From: Nitrosomonas communis
Lineage (GTDB): Bacteria > Pseudomonadota > Gammaproteobacteria > Burkholderiales > Nitrosomonadaceae
NCBI RefSeq assembly: GCF_900114745.1
Contig: NZ_FOUB01000024.1
Location: 1 to 56,976, forward strand
Length of the DNA stretch: 56,976 nucleotides
Reading direction: 5' to 3'
A program made the translations under genes and the position numbers. Positions 49,814-56,976 of the stretch are shown one piece after another (position 1 is the stretch's first letter; every line of letters begins with the position of its first letter). The notes beneath the pieces were generated by a model. The model searched no databases and was not told the DNA's origin. It saw nothing but the letters and a program-made list of their open reading frames with translations.

Positions 49814-51049
49814 TTATACGGCGTGAGTACCATGACGTTTACGATAACGTTCCAGAAAATGTGCGATGCGATCGATTGCTTCAGATAGATCATCACTATT
49901 GGGTAAAAACACTACACGGAAATGATCTGGATAGAGCCAATTAAAGCCCGTTCCTTGTACTACTAGCACTTTTTCTTCCAGTAACATATCCAGCACAAAT
50001 TTCTCGTCATCCTGAATAGGATAAATTTTTGGGTCCAGGCGCGGAAACAAATACAACGCGGATTGGGGCCGAAAGCAACTTACACCTGGAATATCGGTCA
50101 GAAGTTGCCAGGCAAGATCACGTTGTCGCTTGAGTCTCCCAGTAGGCAACGTAAGATCGTATATGCTTTGATAGCCCCCTAATGCAGTCTGGATACCAAA
50201 TTGCGCGGGTACGTTTGCACATAGGCGCATAGAAGCCAGCATATTTAAGCCCGCAATATAATCCTGTGCGCGTTGCTTATCACCTGATACTACTATCCAA
50301 CCAGAGCGAAAACCTGCTGCCCGGTAATTCTTCGACAAACCATTGAATGTCACGAACAAAATGTCATCAGCTAAAGAGGCGATTGAGGTATGTAGAGCTT
50401 GATCATAAAGTATTTTGTCATAAATTTCGTCCGCATAAATGATCAAGTGATGCTGACGGGCAATTTCTATGATTTCGAGCAATAAATCGACCGGATACAG
50501 CGCCCCTGTTGGATTATTGGGGTTGATGATGACGATCGCGCGCGTACGAGGCGTAATTTTAGCACGAATATCATCCAGATCCGGGAACCAATCAGACTGC
50601 TCATCGCAAATATAATGGCGTGCAGTTCCCCCCGCTAACGATACGGCAGCTGTCCACAACGGATAATCAGGCGCAGGAATGAGCACCTCATCGTTGTTTT
50701 CCAGCAGCGCCTGCATGGCAAGCATGATCAGTTCAGAAACGCCATTACCAATATAAATATCATCCATTTGCACATTTGGAATATGTTTTTCCTGGGTGTA
50801 ATGCATGATGGCCTTGCGTGCAGCGAAGAGGCCTTTTGAATCACAATAGCCAGAGGCAGCGGACAGATTCCGGATCACATCCTGTAATATTTCCTCGGGT
50901 GCTTCAAAGCCGAATGAAGCAGGGTTGCCGATATTGAGTTTGATAATGTGATGACCTTCTTCTTCCATTTGTCTGGCCCGATCAAGTACGGGTCCCCGAA
51001 TATCGTAACAGACGTTAGCAAGCTTGCTGGATTTCGTGATGGGCTGCAT
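49814..51049 (-). CDS. alaA: Alanine-forming aminotransferase (AlaA type)
   Basis: 411 residues, class I/II PLP aminotransferase that matches E. coli AlaA along its length (KSSKLANVCYDIRGPVL, NIGNPASFGFEAP, ASGYCDSKGLFAARKA, PAPDYPLWTAAVSLAGG). The PLP lysine lies in FNGLSKNYRAAGFRSGW and the family end DHFRVVFLPNSDDL is kept. AlaA moves amino groups from glutamate to pyruvate. It sits 96 bases upstream of hom, a neighbourhood seen in related bacteria. Confidence 0.92.
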   Translation of the reverse strand: MQPITKSSKLANVCYDIRGPVLDRARQMEEEGHHIIKLNIGNPASFGFEAPEEILQDVIRNLSAASGYCDSKGLFAARKAIMHYTQEKHIPNVQMDDIYIGNGVSELIMLAMQALLENNDEVLIPAPDYPLWTAAVSLAGGTARHYICDEQSDWFPDLDDIRAKITPRTRAIVIINPNNPTGALYPVDLLLEIIEIARQHHLIIYADEIYDKILYDQALHTSIASLADDILFVTFNGLSKNYRAAGFRSGWIVVSGDKQRAQDYIAGLNMLASMRLCANVPAQFGIQTALGGYQSIYDLTLPTGRLKRQRDLAWQLLTDIPGVSCFRPQSALYLFPRLDPKIYPIQDDEKFVLDMLLEEKVLVVQGTGFNWLYPDHFRVVFLPNSDDLSEAIDRIAHFLERYRKRHGTHAV

Positions 51050-51282
51050 GGTTAATATGAAAACTACACTGTAGTAGATAGATATTGAAAAAATAAAGAG
51101 AATATAATGTTACCTGACCCATATATTTTTGCAAAAAAGTAAAATAAAAAAGTCTCAATTTTTTATTGATAACTACTTGCTGCACAACCGTTCAGCAACA
51201 CAATAAACTGAAGATAATTTTTAAATATATTCTATTTGATAAAGAACAGACTCTTATCGATAAATAAGCAGGAGGTTTCGCA

Positions 51283-51651
51283 TTGAAGCTACATCTTTCA
51301 CAGCATGAAGGAATCAATATTTTCTCCGGATACGGAGAAGGCTATGTCACGATTAATCAAGTCCGTTACGAGCATAATTTGATTGTACTGCCAGATCACA
51401 TTATCGAGAACTGGCAAATTGAAAATATAGAACAGTTGGAAGCAGCTCATTTTGATTGCATACGACCATTTCAACCAGAAATCGTCTTACTCGGAACAGG
51501 GGCAACACTGCGTTTTCCTGATCCTAAGTTGATGAAGGTAATGATTTCTTCAGGGATTGGATTAGAAGTGATGGATACACATGCGACTTGTCGAACTTAT
51601 AATATTTTGTCTACAGAAGGGCGGCGGGTTGCCGCTGCTTTGATAATCTAG
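51283..51651 (+). CDS. Mth938-like (DUF498) domain protein
   Basis: 122 residues. The start is TTG with GGAGG 7 bases upstream; there is no ATG nearby. The whole protein is one Mth938-like domain, related to mitochondrial NDUFAF3: ILLGTGA-type motif (here EIVLLGTGATLRF), GIGLEVMDTHATCRTYNILSTEGRRVAAALI. NDUFAF3 assists complex I assembly; the bacterial role is not established. It is divergent from alaA with 233 bases between. Confidence 0.9.
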   Translation: MKLHLSQHEGINIFSGYGEGYVTINQVRYEHNLIVLPDHIIENWQIENIEQLEAAHFDCIRPFQPEIVLLGTGATLRFPDPKLMKVMISSGIGLEVMDTHATCRTYNILSTEGRRVAAALII

Positions 51652-51687
51652 TTTAGAAATTGGATCGGAAAGTAAGCGTTTTTTATC

Positions 51688-51830
51688 TTATATCAGCCGA
51701 TAGCCTACCCCGGGTTCAGTAAGCAGAAATTCGGGTTGAGCTAGGTTACGCTCTAGCTTTTGCCGCAAGTGCCTCATGTAGATGCGTAGATAACGTGAGT
51801 ACGACATAAGGATCATAGCATCACGGCTGG
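51688..51830 (-). pseudogene. OmpR-family response regulator (KdpE-like), C-terminal relic
   Basis: On the minus strand the frame gives SYSRYLRIYMRHLRQKLE and AQPEFLLTEPGVGYRLI, then TAA at 51688-51690. This is the last part of the winged-helix DNA-binding domain, closest by eye to KdpE (xxLRVYMxxLRxKLE, LLTEPGVGYRL). Upstream sequence is not recognisable as response regulator, so only about 40 residues remain. Confidence 0.75.
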
Positions 51831-52142
51831 AAGAGCCTGAGTGTGTATAATATTAAGGGAAGGTTTCTTCTCGCAGAACGTATAAGTCACCAGCCCGGCT
51901 ATCAGATTAAAAAAGTTAAATGGACTGCGATGGCGAGAATGCTCGATTTGCGAACTGTTCCTTGAATTTAAGATATTTTTTACTAGACCAAAACAGAATC
52001 AACTTCAAATACTCAAATTCACTGATTTTCTTTCAGACTCATTTCTCTATTGGAAAATAATGTCATTCTCACAGAAAATGTTTTGAGATTTTCGTGATTG
52101 TATATGAAATGTCACCAAAATCTAAAATCCTAGATAATTTCG
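51831..52142. other. Non-coding stretch beside the porin relic
   Basis: About 310 bases without a gene. I see nothing in it beyond AT-rich sequence; it may contain the decayed remainder of the kdpE-like gene, but no matching residues can be read. Confidence 0.5.
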
Positions 52143-53270
52143 TCAGAAGCTAATGGCTAATGATGTGGTGATGAACGTATTAATGTTACTGGTGTGGCCA
52201 TTATTTGCAATGAAAATATCATCTTTACTCTTTAACGTTCTTGCTTCAATTCTCCATAGTAGAAAATTGGTAATGCTGTAGTCAAAATTAGCAGAGAACC
52301 CCCATGTCTTAAATCCGTTAGGAGTATCTGTAGCAATGATCACACCGTGCTTATCTTGATAATATTCTGCTCTAATTGCAACAGCAGTTTTTGTGGTAGG
52401 TGTATATCTCAAAATGGTGGTAGGATTGAACCAGATATTCATATTTGACGAGTCTTTGTTTTTTTGCTCAACGCCAATATCAAAACCAATAGTGGTGGAG
52501 AGTTTATTATTTAATTTAAAAATTGCATAGAAATTATGGAAATAACGCATTCTCCTATCACTATCAGGCTTGTCACTACCGATAAAAGTGCTGCTATTCA
52601 AGGTTACGCTTGGGGAAGACTTATAAGTAATTTGAGTACCGAATGAGGGAAGAGTATTCCCTTCCACTGGCTTAATGTGTTGCCAGCCATTCAGAACTAG
52701 CGAGCTTAAAAACCATTTGTCATTCTTAGAAGCGTAGCTGATTTTGGTGCCGGATTCAAAATATGGCGTGTTATCCGCTCCCAGGCTTCTAGTTAAAGTC
52801 CAATTGTCTTTCCCTACAGCACTTTCAAAGCCGATATGTGAAGGAAATACGCCAACATCCAGCCACAGGTTCTTTTCACCAGATAATTTTACCCCGGCAT
52901 TGCCTTCGTACAAATTTCCTAATATGCCGGGTTCAGCTGCATAATTGGTTTTTCATGTAGGTACCTTCTGCCAACGCCAGGTTGGCCCTGAACCTGCTTG
53001 CGGCGTAAGAGGCCTTGATAGAAGCCAGATTTACCGAAACTTCATTATTTTTATTGAAACTATAAAGAAATGAAGGCTTGGTGTTATTTATCAGGTTATT
53101 GAAATCGTAGCTATAATAGCTTTCGACATAGAGACCAAAGGTGAATGGACCAAGAGTTAAGGTGATAAAGATTCAATCGCGTTAATTATATTTTTGGCGT
53201 TAACCTGCGCGAAAGCATTTACGCTCGTCAGCAAACAAGCAGCTAATACAACTTTCACAACTTTTTTCAT
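52143..53270 (-). pseudogene. BBP2-type outer-membrane beta-barrel porin, frameshifted
   Basis: A signal peptide begins at the ATG at 53270 (MKKVVKVVLAACLLTSVNAFAQ). The frame stops at TAA 53157-53159, while the next frame continues with TLGPFTFGLYVESYYSYDF and EVSVNLASIKASYAASRFRANL. A second shift at about 52947 (one extra C in the run before AATTATGC) leads into YAAEPGILGNLYEG and then 250 more residues ending ...TTSLAISF. The final phenylalanine is the outer-membrane barrel signal. The blocks LWLDVGVFPSHIGFES and DNWTLTRSLGADNTPYFESG are typical of the OmpL-like BBP2 porins. Two shifts mean it is not expressed intact unless the sequence is wrong. Confidence 0.8.
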
Positions 53271-53282
53271 CTCTACCATTCA

Positions 53283-53412
53283 GGTTGAGGGGCTTTCCGG
53301 GGAAGACATGGAGCTTCTGAAGCGCGTAGTGGACAATGCCAAGAAATATTACGCGAACCCGAAGAGTTATGATGCAGCTTGGCAGGAAGAGGATAACGAA
53401 GATGAACAATAA
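53283..53412 (+). pseudogene. Antitoxin-like partner of the PIN protein, 5' end missing
   Basis: A reading frame ends GLSGEDMELLKRVVDNAKKYYANPKS and then an acidic tail (AWQEEDNEDEQ), stopping at 53412, 11 bases inside the PIN gene. Overlap with the toxin and an acidic tail are typical of antitoxins. The frame continues upstream only as the antisense of the porin signal peptide, so the real N-terminus seems to have been lost at the junction near 53280. Confidence 0.55.
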
Positions 53413-53953
53413 AGCTTATAACCTCGCTTCCTACTCTTTTACAACTGGAGAAGAGATTTTATTAGACGCCAACATTTGGCTCTATCTATTCCCAGCTCCG
53501 GGGAATCCACAATATGATTTTGCAAATCAGTATTCCTCAGCCTTTGCAAAACTTATTCAGGCAAAGGCTCGGCTGATACTGGACCCGATTGTTTTGAGCG
53601 AGTATTTGAACCGTTATTGTCGTTTAGAATGGGAAGGCAATTTCAGATCCCAATATTCAAAATACAAGAATTTTAGGCGGTCTACGGATTTTCATGCGGT
53701 GGCTTCTTCGGCTTATACGTTTGCATCAAAAATTCTAAGCTTTTGCCACATGCACTCGATATCAGCTAATGAACTGGATCTGAATCAGGCTCTAACAGAT
53801 TTTAAATCCGGGCTGGTTGATTTCAAAGATGCACTTCTCGTAGATCTCTGTAAAAAGCGAAACCTGAAACTGATGACCAACGATGCAGACTTTCAACATG
53901 GCGGTATTGAAGTACTGACCACCAATCCCCGATTACTGAGAGCGTGTCCATAA
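53402..53953 (+). CDS. PIN-domain ribonuclease (VapC-like toxin)
   Basis: 183 residues from the ATG at 53402. The four acidic residues of a PIN active site are in place: D22 in LLDANIWLY, E67 in LSEYLNRY, D143 in FKDALLVDL and D161/D163 in MTNDADF. Such proteins cut RNA and usually need an antitoxin; the overlapping upstream frame is the likely remnant of it. The frame opens further upstream but that part is the antitoxin in another frame. Confidence 0.85.
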   Translation: MNNKAYNLASYSFTTGEEILLDANIWLYLFPAPGNPQYDFANQYSSAFAKLIQAKARLILDPIVLSEYLNRYCRLEWEGNFRSQYSKYKNFRRSTDFHAVASSAYTFASKILSFCHMHSISANELDLNQALTDFKSGLVDFKDALLVDLCKKRNLKLMTNDADFQHGGIEVLTTNPRLLRACP

Positions 53954-54108
53954 AGCATTCGCTTCGAAAAAAACGTCTTGGCTTGAGGTATGCTGAGTTT
54001 TGTGGAATCCAATGTCATCCCTTTGCCGCACCAGATCCATGCCTTAACCAGGGTGATTTCAGGTGATATCCGTTCGTGTTTATTCGTGGTTCAACCAGGA
54101 AGCGCTTA

Positions 54109-56183
54109 ATGAGTAGTTGGCGAGACGCCATCCTTAACGAGTTTGTACCCAACGTTAGCAAACTGACTCTGGTCGCAGACCCTGACGGTCTGTTGACCGA
54201 GGAGAAACTGGCGTTGGAGCTTCGCGGACGCGGATTCGACCTGATCGAGTTCAATGACCCGATCGAATTTAGATACGCCTATGAGTCCCTATACCGCTCA
54301 ATCTTGGACCGGGGCGAGCACACCGATCTGGCGGTGATCCTCCATTTGCAGGATACCGAGCTGGAATCCTTGCCTTACGACCTGCTCCAGGCAGGACGCA
54401 AGCTCTCCTTCAATCTGGGGGATCTCTTTCCTAATCTGAGCTATTCCGTCATCGAGAAGCTCGACCGGAGCCTGCTCGATGCGCTCTTTGAGGCACAGCG
54501 CAAGTCGCCGCTGGATCGTATGGGCGACAACGCTACCAAGGATTTCATTCTCCGCCATGTGTTCGGCATCGCCGCAGAGCTGATCGTTAACGAGGTGGAG
54601 CTGCTGCGGGCTTTGCTTCATTTGCATTATGGGAAACTTCAGATTCCGCTCATGCTGGCTCAGCGGTTCGTTCAGGTTCTCAAAAGCCATGATGGATTCA
54701 AGGTTTGGCCCTTGGAAGAAATTGTTCCCAATGAGAAGGCATTTTTTGCCTTTCTGCAGGAGCGGTGGCCCCTTTCCTGAATAGCTTGAGAAAGATTAAT
54801 CAGCTCATAGAAGATTCACCTAACAAATCAGTAGGGCAGCAGATTTGGTTACCGCAAAGCAGTACCCAGCCAGTGCGAACCATGCATGATGGGCGTCAGC
54901 CTCAATATGGTCTCAAGTATTTAGGGCCTAATCTCTTGCCGTTCGATCATCATGATATTAAGGTTTACGTCGACAACTTGTTCCTGGAGGGAAAACTCAT
55001 ACCTGTCGAGGCCGCTGGCATCGAGGTGGATGCTGGGTCCTGGGTTCGAAGTGGCATCGCCATGGCCGGTGTGGATGATGAAGAGCTTCGTATCTCCCGC
55101 CTGCTTGACTTTGTCGAAAAGGAGCTACCGACAGCAGAAGCGCGTTACTCTGACTGGACCGCCTTTGCGCTAAAATGGGCCGAGCTCTCTTCACTGGTCC
55201 ACTGCGGCAACAACACCGTGCATCAGAACCGGCTAAGAGGAATCGGTGATACTTTGAATACGATTTTTACCGATTGGCTAGCCGAACACTATTCCAGCCT
55301 GATCAACCTGCCGCCAACAAATCCGGCTATGGTGCACCATGTGCCCCGCCGCTTGGCTCGGGATATAGAGGAGTTGAGGGGCAATCGTGTGGGCCTGATC
55401 GTGATAGACGGCCTTGCCCTGGATCAGTGGGTGACCATCCGTCAGTTTCTGCAAAAGCAGGATGTTGATTTGGTCGTGCGTGAATCCGCGATTTTTGCTT
55501 GGATACCAACGTTGACCACGGTATCGAGACAAGCCATCTTCTCAGGCAAGCTACCATTCTATTTCCCGGTATCTATCAACTCGACCAACAGCGAAGAGAA
55601 GCTCTGAAAGCAATTCTGGGAAGATTATGGCTTGTCTCGATTGGATATCGCCTACCAACGCAACCTGGGAGACGGCGATGTGTCCAGTATACTCGACTCT
55701 GTAATCCATCCCGGTAAGACCAAAGTGGCGGGTCTCGTTGTGGGCAAGGTCGACAAGATCATGCACGGCATGCAACTCGGCTCGGCTGGGATGCACAATC
55801 AGATCAAGCAGTGGTGCCAAGGTGGATTCCTTGCGGCGCTGGTCAGCTACCTGCTGGACTATGGGTATGAGGTCTGGCTGACGTCCGATCACGGTAACAT
55901 CGAATGCGATGGTAAAGGCCGCCCATCTGAAGGTGTGATTGCCGAAACTCGCGGTGAGCGGGTTCGTGTGTATCCCACGCCGGAGCTCCGTTCTCAGGTC
56001 GCAGGAATCTTCCCATTTGCCCATGAGTGGCAGCCGGTCGGATTGCCAGCAGAATATTTTCCCCTGGTGGCTGGTGGCCGCGATGCCTTCGTGAATCCTG
56101 CAGAGGCCATGGTAGGTCATGGCGGTATAGCTATTGAAGAAGTCATCGTGCCCCTGGTGAAGTTTGAAAGGAGGATACGGTGA
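54109..56183 (+). pseudogene. pglZ: BREX-3-type PglZ phosphatase, frameshift plus internal stop
   Basis: Three pieces read as one protein of about 690 residues, the size of BREX type 3 PglZ. The start is ATG 54109 with AGGAAG 7 bases upstream (ADPDGLLTEEKLALELRGRG, FRYAYESLYRSILD). At about 54766 the frame shifts (the next piece opens APFLNSLRKINQ); one missing base explains it. At 55605-55607 a TGA stops the frame, but the same frame continues KQFWEDYGLSRLD. The alkaline-phosphatase features are present around it: LIVIDGLALDQW, WLTSDHGNIE and VGHGGIAIEEV. PglZ is a core gene of phage-blocking BREX systems. No other BREX gene is upstream. GC content is higher than in neighbours, suggesting transfer. 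Confidence 0.8.
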
Positions 56184-56976
56184 TGGACAAAAGGCATGAG
56201 AAATTAGGTGTCAAACAGACGATTCAAAAATACTGGATGGATCGTACTGTTCAGATGATGCTAGCCGGGATGTCCGAAAAAGAAATACGAGCGGAATTGG
56301 ATGAATTTCTGAAAACGCAAAAGCAAAGTGGTGGTACAGGTCAGAGAGGCGAAAAAACCTACGGAATGGCAATCGGTATTTTGGCTTCCTGGTTTGTTCC
56401 CGATTCTGATTTAGTTCCATTTCGTGATGAAGCACTAATGTTTGCAAGAAGTTTATCAACTGAGGAGTGGCTTCCGCTTCACTGGATAATAATATCTGCT
56501 TCATACCCTTTCTGGTTTAATGTCGCTAAGCAGGTGGGAAGGCTTTTTAATCTTCAAGATCAGATAACCCAGGTTCAAGTGTTTGAGCGCATCAAGGAAC
56601 AATATGGAGATAGAGAAACCGTTGCTAGAAATGCACGTTATACCGTGCGCTCCTTTGTGGCTTGGGGAATACTTAAGGACGCTGAGAACAAAGGTTGTTA
56701 TGAGAAATCGGTGCCAATCAGTGTTGCTGATCCTGATCTAGCCATTCTGATGTTTGAGTCCGTACTTCATGCTACCCCAGAAGGCAAGGTGGCACTAGGC
56801 TCGTTGTTAAATAACCCAGCATTTTTTCCATTCCAGCTCCCGCTCATAAGCGGGGATTACGTTTCTCAATGCAATGATCGACTAGTATATCGTTTCACAA
56901 AAATAGATACATTATGCGGCAAAATCGAAGTTGCGCCATCGGTAGATAACTGGTGCAGCATTCATCTCTGCAATGC
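56183..56976 (+). CDS. Unrecognised protein downstream of pglZ (partial)
   Basis: The frame from ATG 56183 is open to the window edge, giving at least 264 residues. AAGGAGG lies 8 bases before the ATG, inside the end of pglZ, and the start overlaps the pglZ stop by one base (TGATG), so the two were built as one operon. There are no transmembrane segments; visible stretches are MLAGMSEKEIRAELDEFL, WFNVAKQVGRLFNLQDQIT, and ARYTVRSFVAWGILKD, mostly helical. In BREX type 3 the gene after pglZ is brxA, but I cannot match this protein to BrxA and its length is greater. Base composition is more AT-rich than pglZ. Confidence 0.75.
   Translation, partial: MDKRHEKLGVKQTIQKYWMDRTVQMMLAGMSEKEIRAELDEFLKTQKQSGGTGQRGEKTYGMAIGILASWFVPDSDLVPFRDEALMFARSLSTEEWLPLHWIIISASYPFWFNVAKQVGRLFNLQDQITQVQVFERIKEQYGDRETVARNARYTVRSFVAWGILKDAENKGCYEKSVPISVADPDLAILMFESVLHATPEGKVALGSLLNNPAFFPFQLPLISGDYVSQCNDRLVYRFTKIDTLCGKIEVAPSVDNWCSIHLCN

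Noticed and set aside
53194..53285. Upstream part of the open frame 53194-53412 as an antitoxin N-terminus
   Set aside because: It is the antisense of the porin signal peptide encoded on the other strand (ATG at 53270), which is a far better explanation.
54755..54785. Programmed -1 frameshift in pglZ
   Set aside because: A run CCCCTTT is present, but it is not in the phase required for tandem slippage, and no downstream structure is evident. A one-base deletion is simpler.
55605..55607. TGA read as tryptophan or selenocysteine
   Set aside because: TGA ends many normal genes in the window and the position fits a plain G-to-A change of a Trp codon; no selenocysteine context is visible.
1..56976. 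CRISPR array or rRNA genes
   Set aside because: No regularly spaced repeats and no rRNA-like sequence were seen on either strand.

Overview
The window looks like a piece of a Gram-negative proteobacterial chromosome, most likely a betaproteobacterium of the Nitrosomonas type. This is inferred from protein similarity by eye, SdhE beside citrate synthase, an AlaA-type aminotransferase and the BBP2-type porin; no search was run. Core genes dominate the two ends of the middle section, and between them lie several small accessory islands full of decayed mobile DNA.

Layout. (1) 1-14450: the 3' end of tuf, then the complete S10-spc-alpha ribosomal cluster from rpsJ to rplQ, including secY, infA, rpmJ (very short, TTG start) and rpoA, closed by a clear terminator. 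It is strikingly AT-rich. (2) 14450-17720: a graveyard of insertion sequences, with an IS630 tail, an IS30 transposase interrupted by a 101-bp MITE with TA target duplication, a BRO-N protein gene and a second IS30 relic. (3) 17862-21114: tRNA-Leu(CAG), rnr and rlmB, followed by a broken membrane-protein gene and a second MITE copy. (4) 22311-30750: a tightly coupled operon joining two nutrient-binding/ABC-transport modules to a partner-switching (SpoIIE phosphatase / STAS / HATPase kinase) module. (5) 31393-33422: two promoterless nuclease genes (HNH and Mrr-like), each ending inside an attC-type recombination site. This is an integron cassette array with no integrase in view (a CALIN), cut off by a REP-associated transposase fragment. 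(6) 33737-51651: tRNA-Val(GAC), a YheT hydrolase, trhP, dnaE, and a long minus-strand block alaA-hom-thrC-sdhB-sdhE-gltA-odhA-odhB. (7) 51652-56976: decayed DNA (kdpE tail, frameshifted porin), a PIN toxin with a truncated antitoxin, a BREX-3-like pglZ broken by one frameshift and one in-frame TGA, and an unrecognised gene running off the end.

How the genes work together. The ribosomal cluster supplies translation, secretion and RNA polymerase alpha. The minus-strand block links aspartate-family amino-acid synthesis (hom, thrC) and alanine synthesis (alaA) to the lower TCA cycle (gltA, odhAB, sdhB). In the 22-30 kb operon, a periplasmic binding protein, a Cache-domain phosphatase, a polar amino-acid permease fused to tandem binding domains, an ABC ATPase carrying a degenerate kinase-like tail, a STAS protein and an anti-sigma-type kinase are arranged as if a phosphorylation switch controls, or is controlled by, transporter occupancy. 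No sigma factor is present. This is the most promising candidate for an undescribed system in the window. The cassette array is the second most interesting structure.
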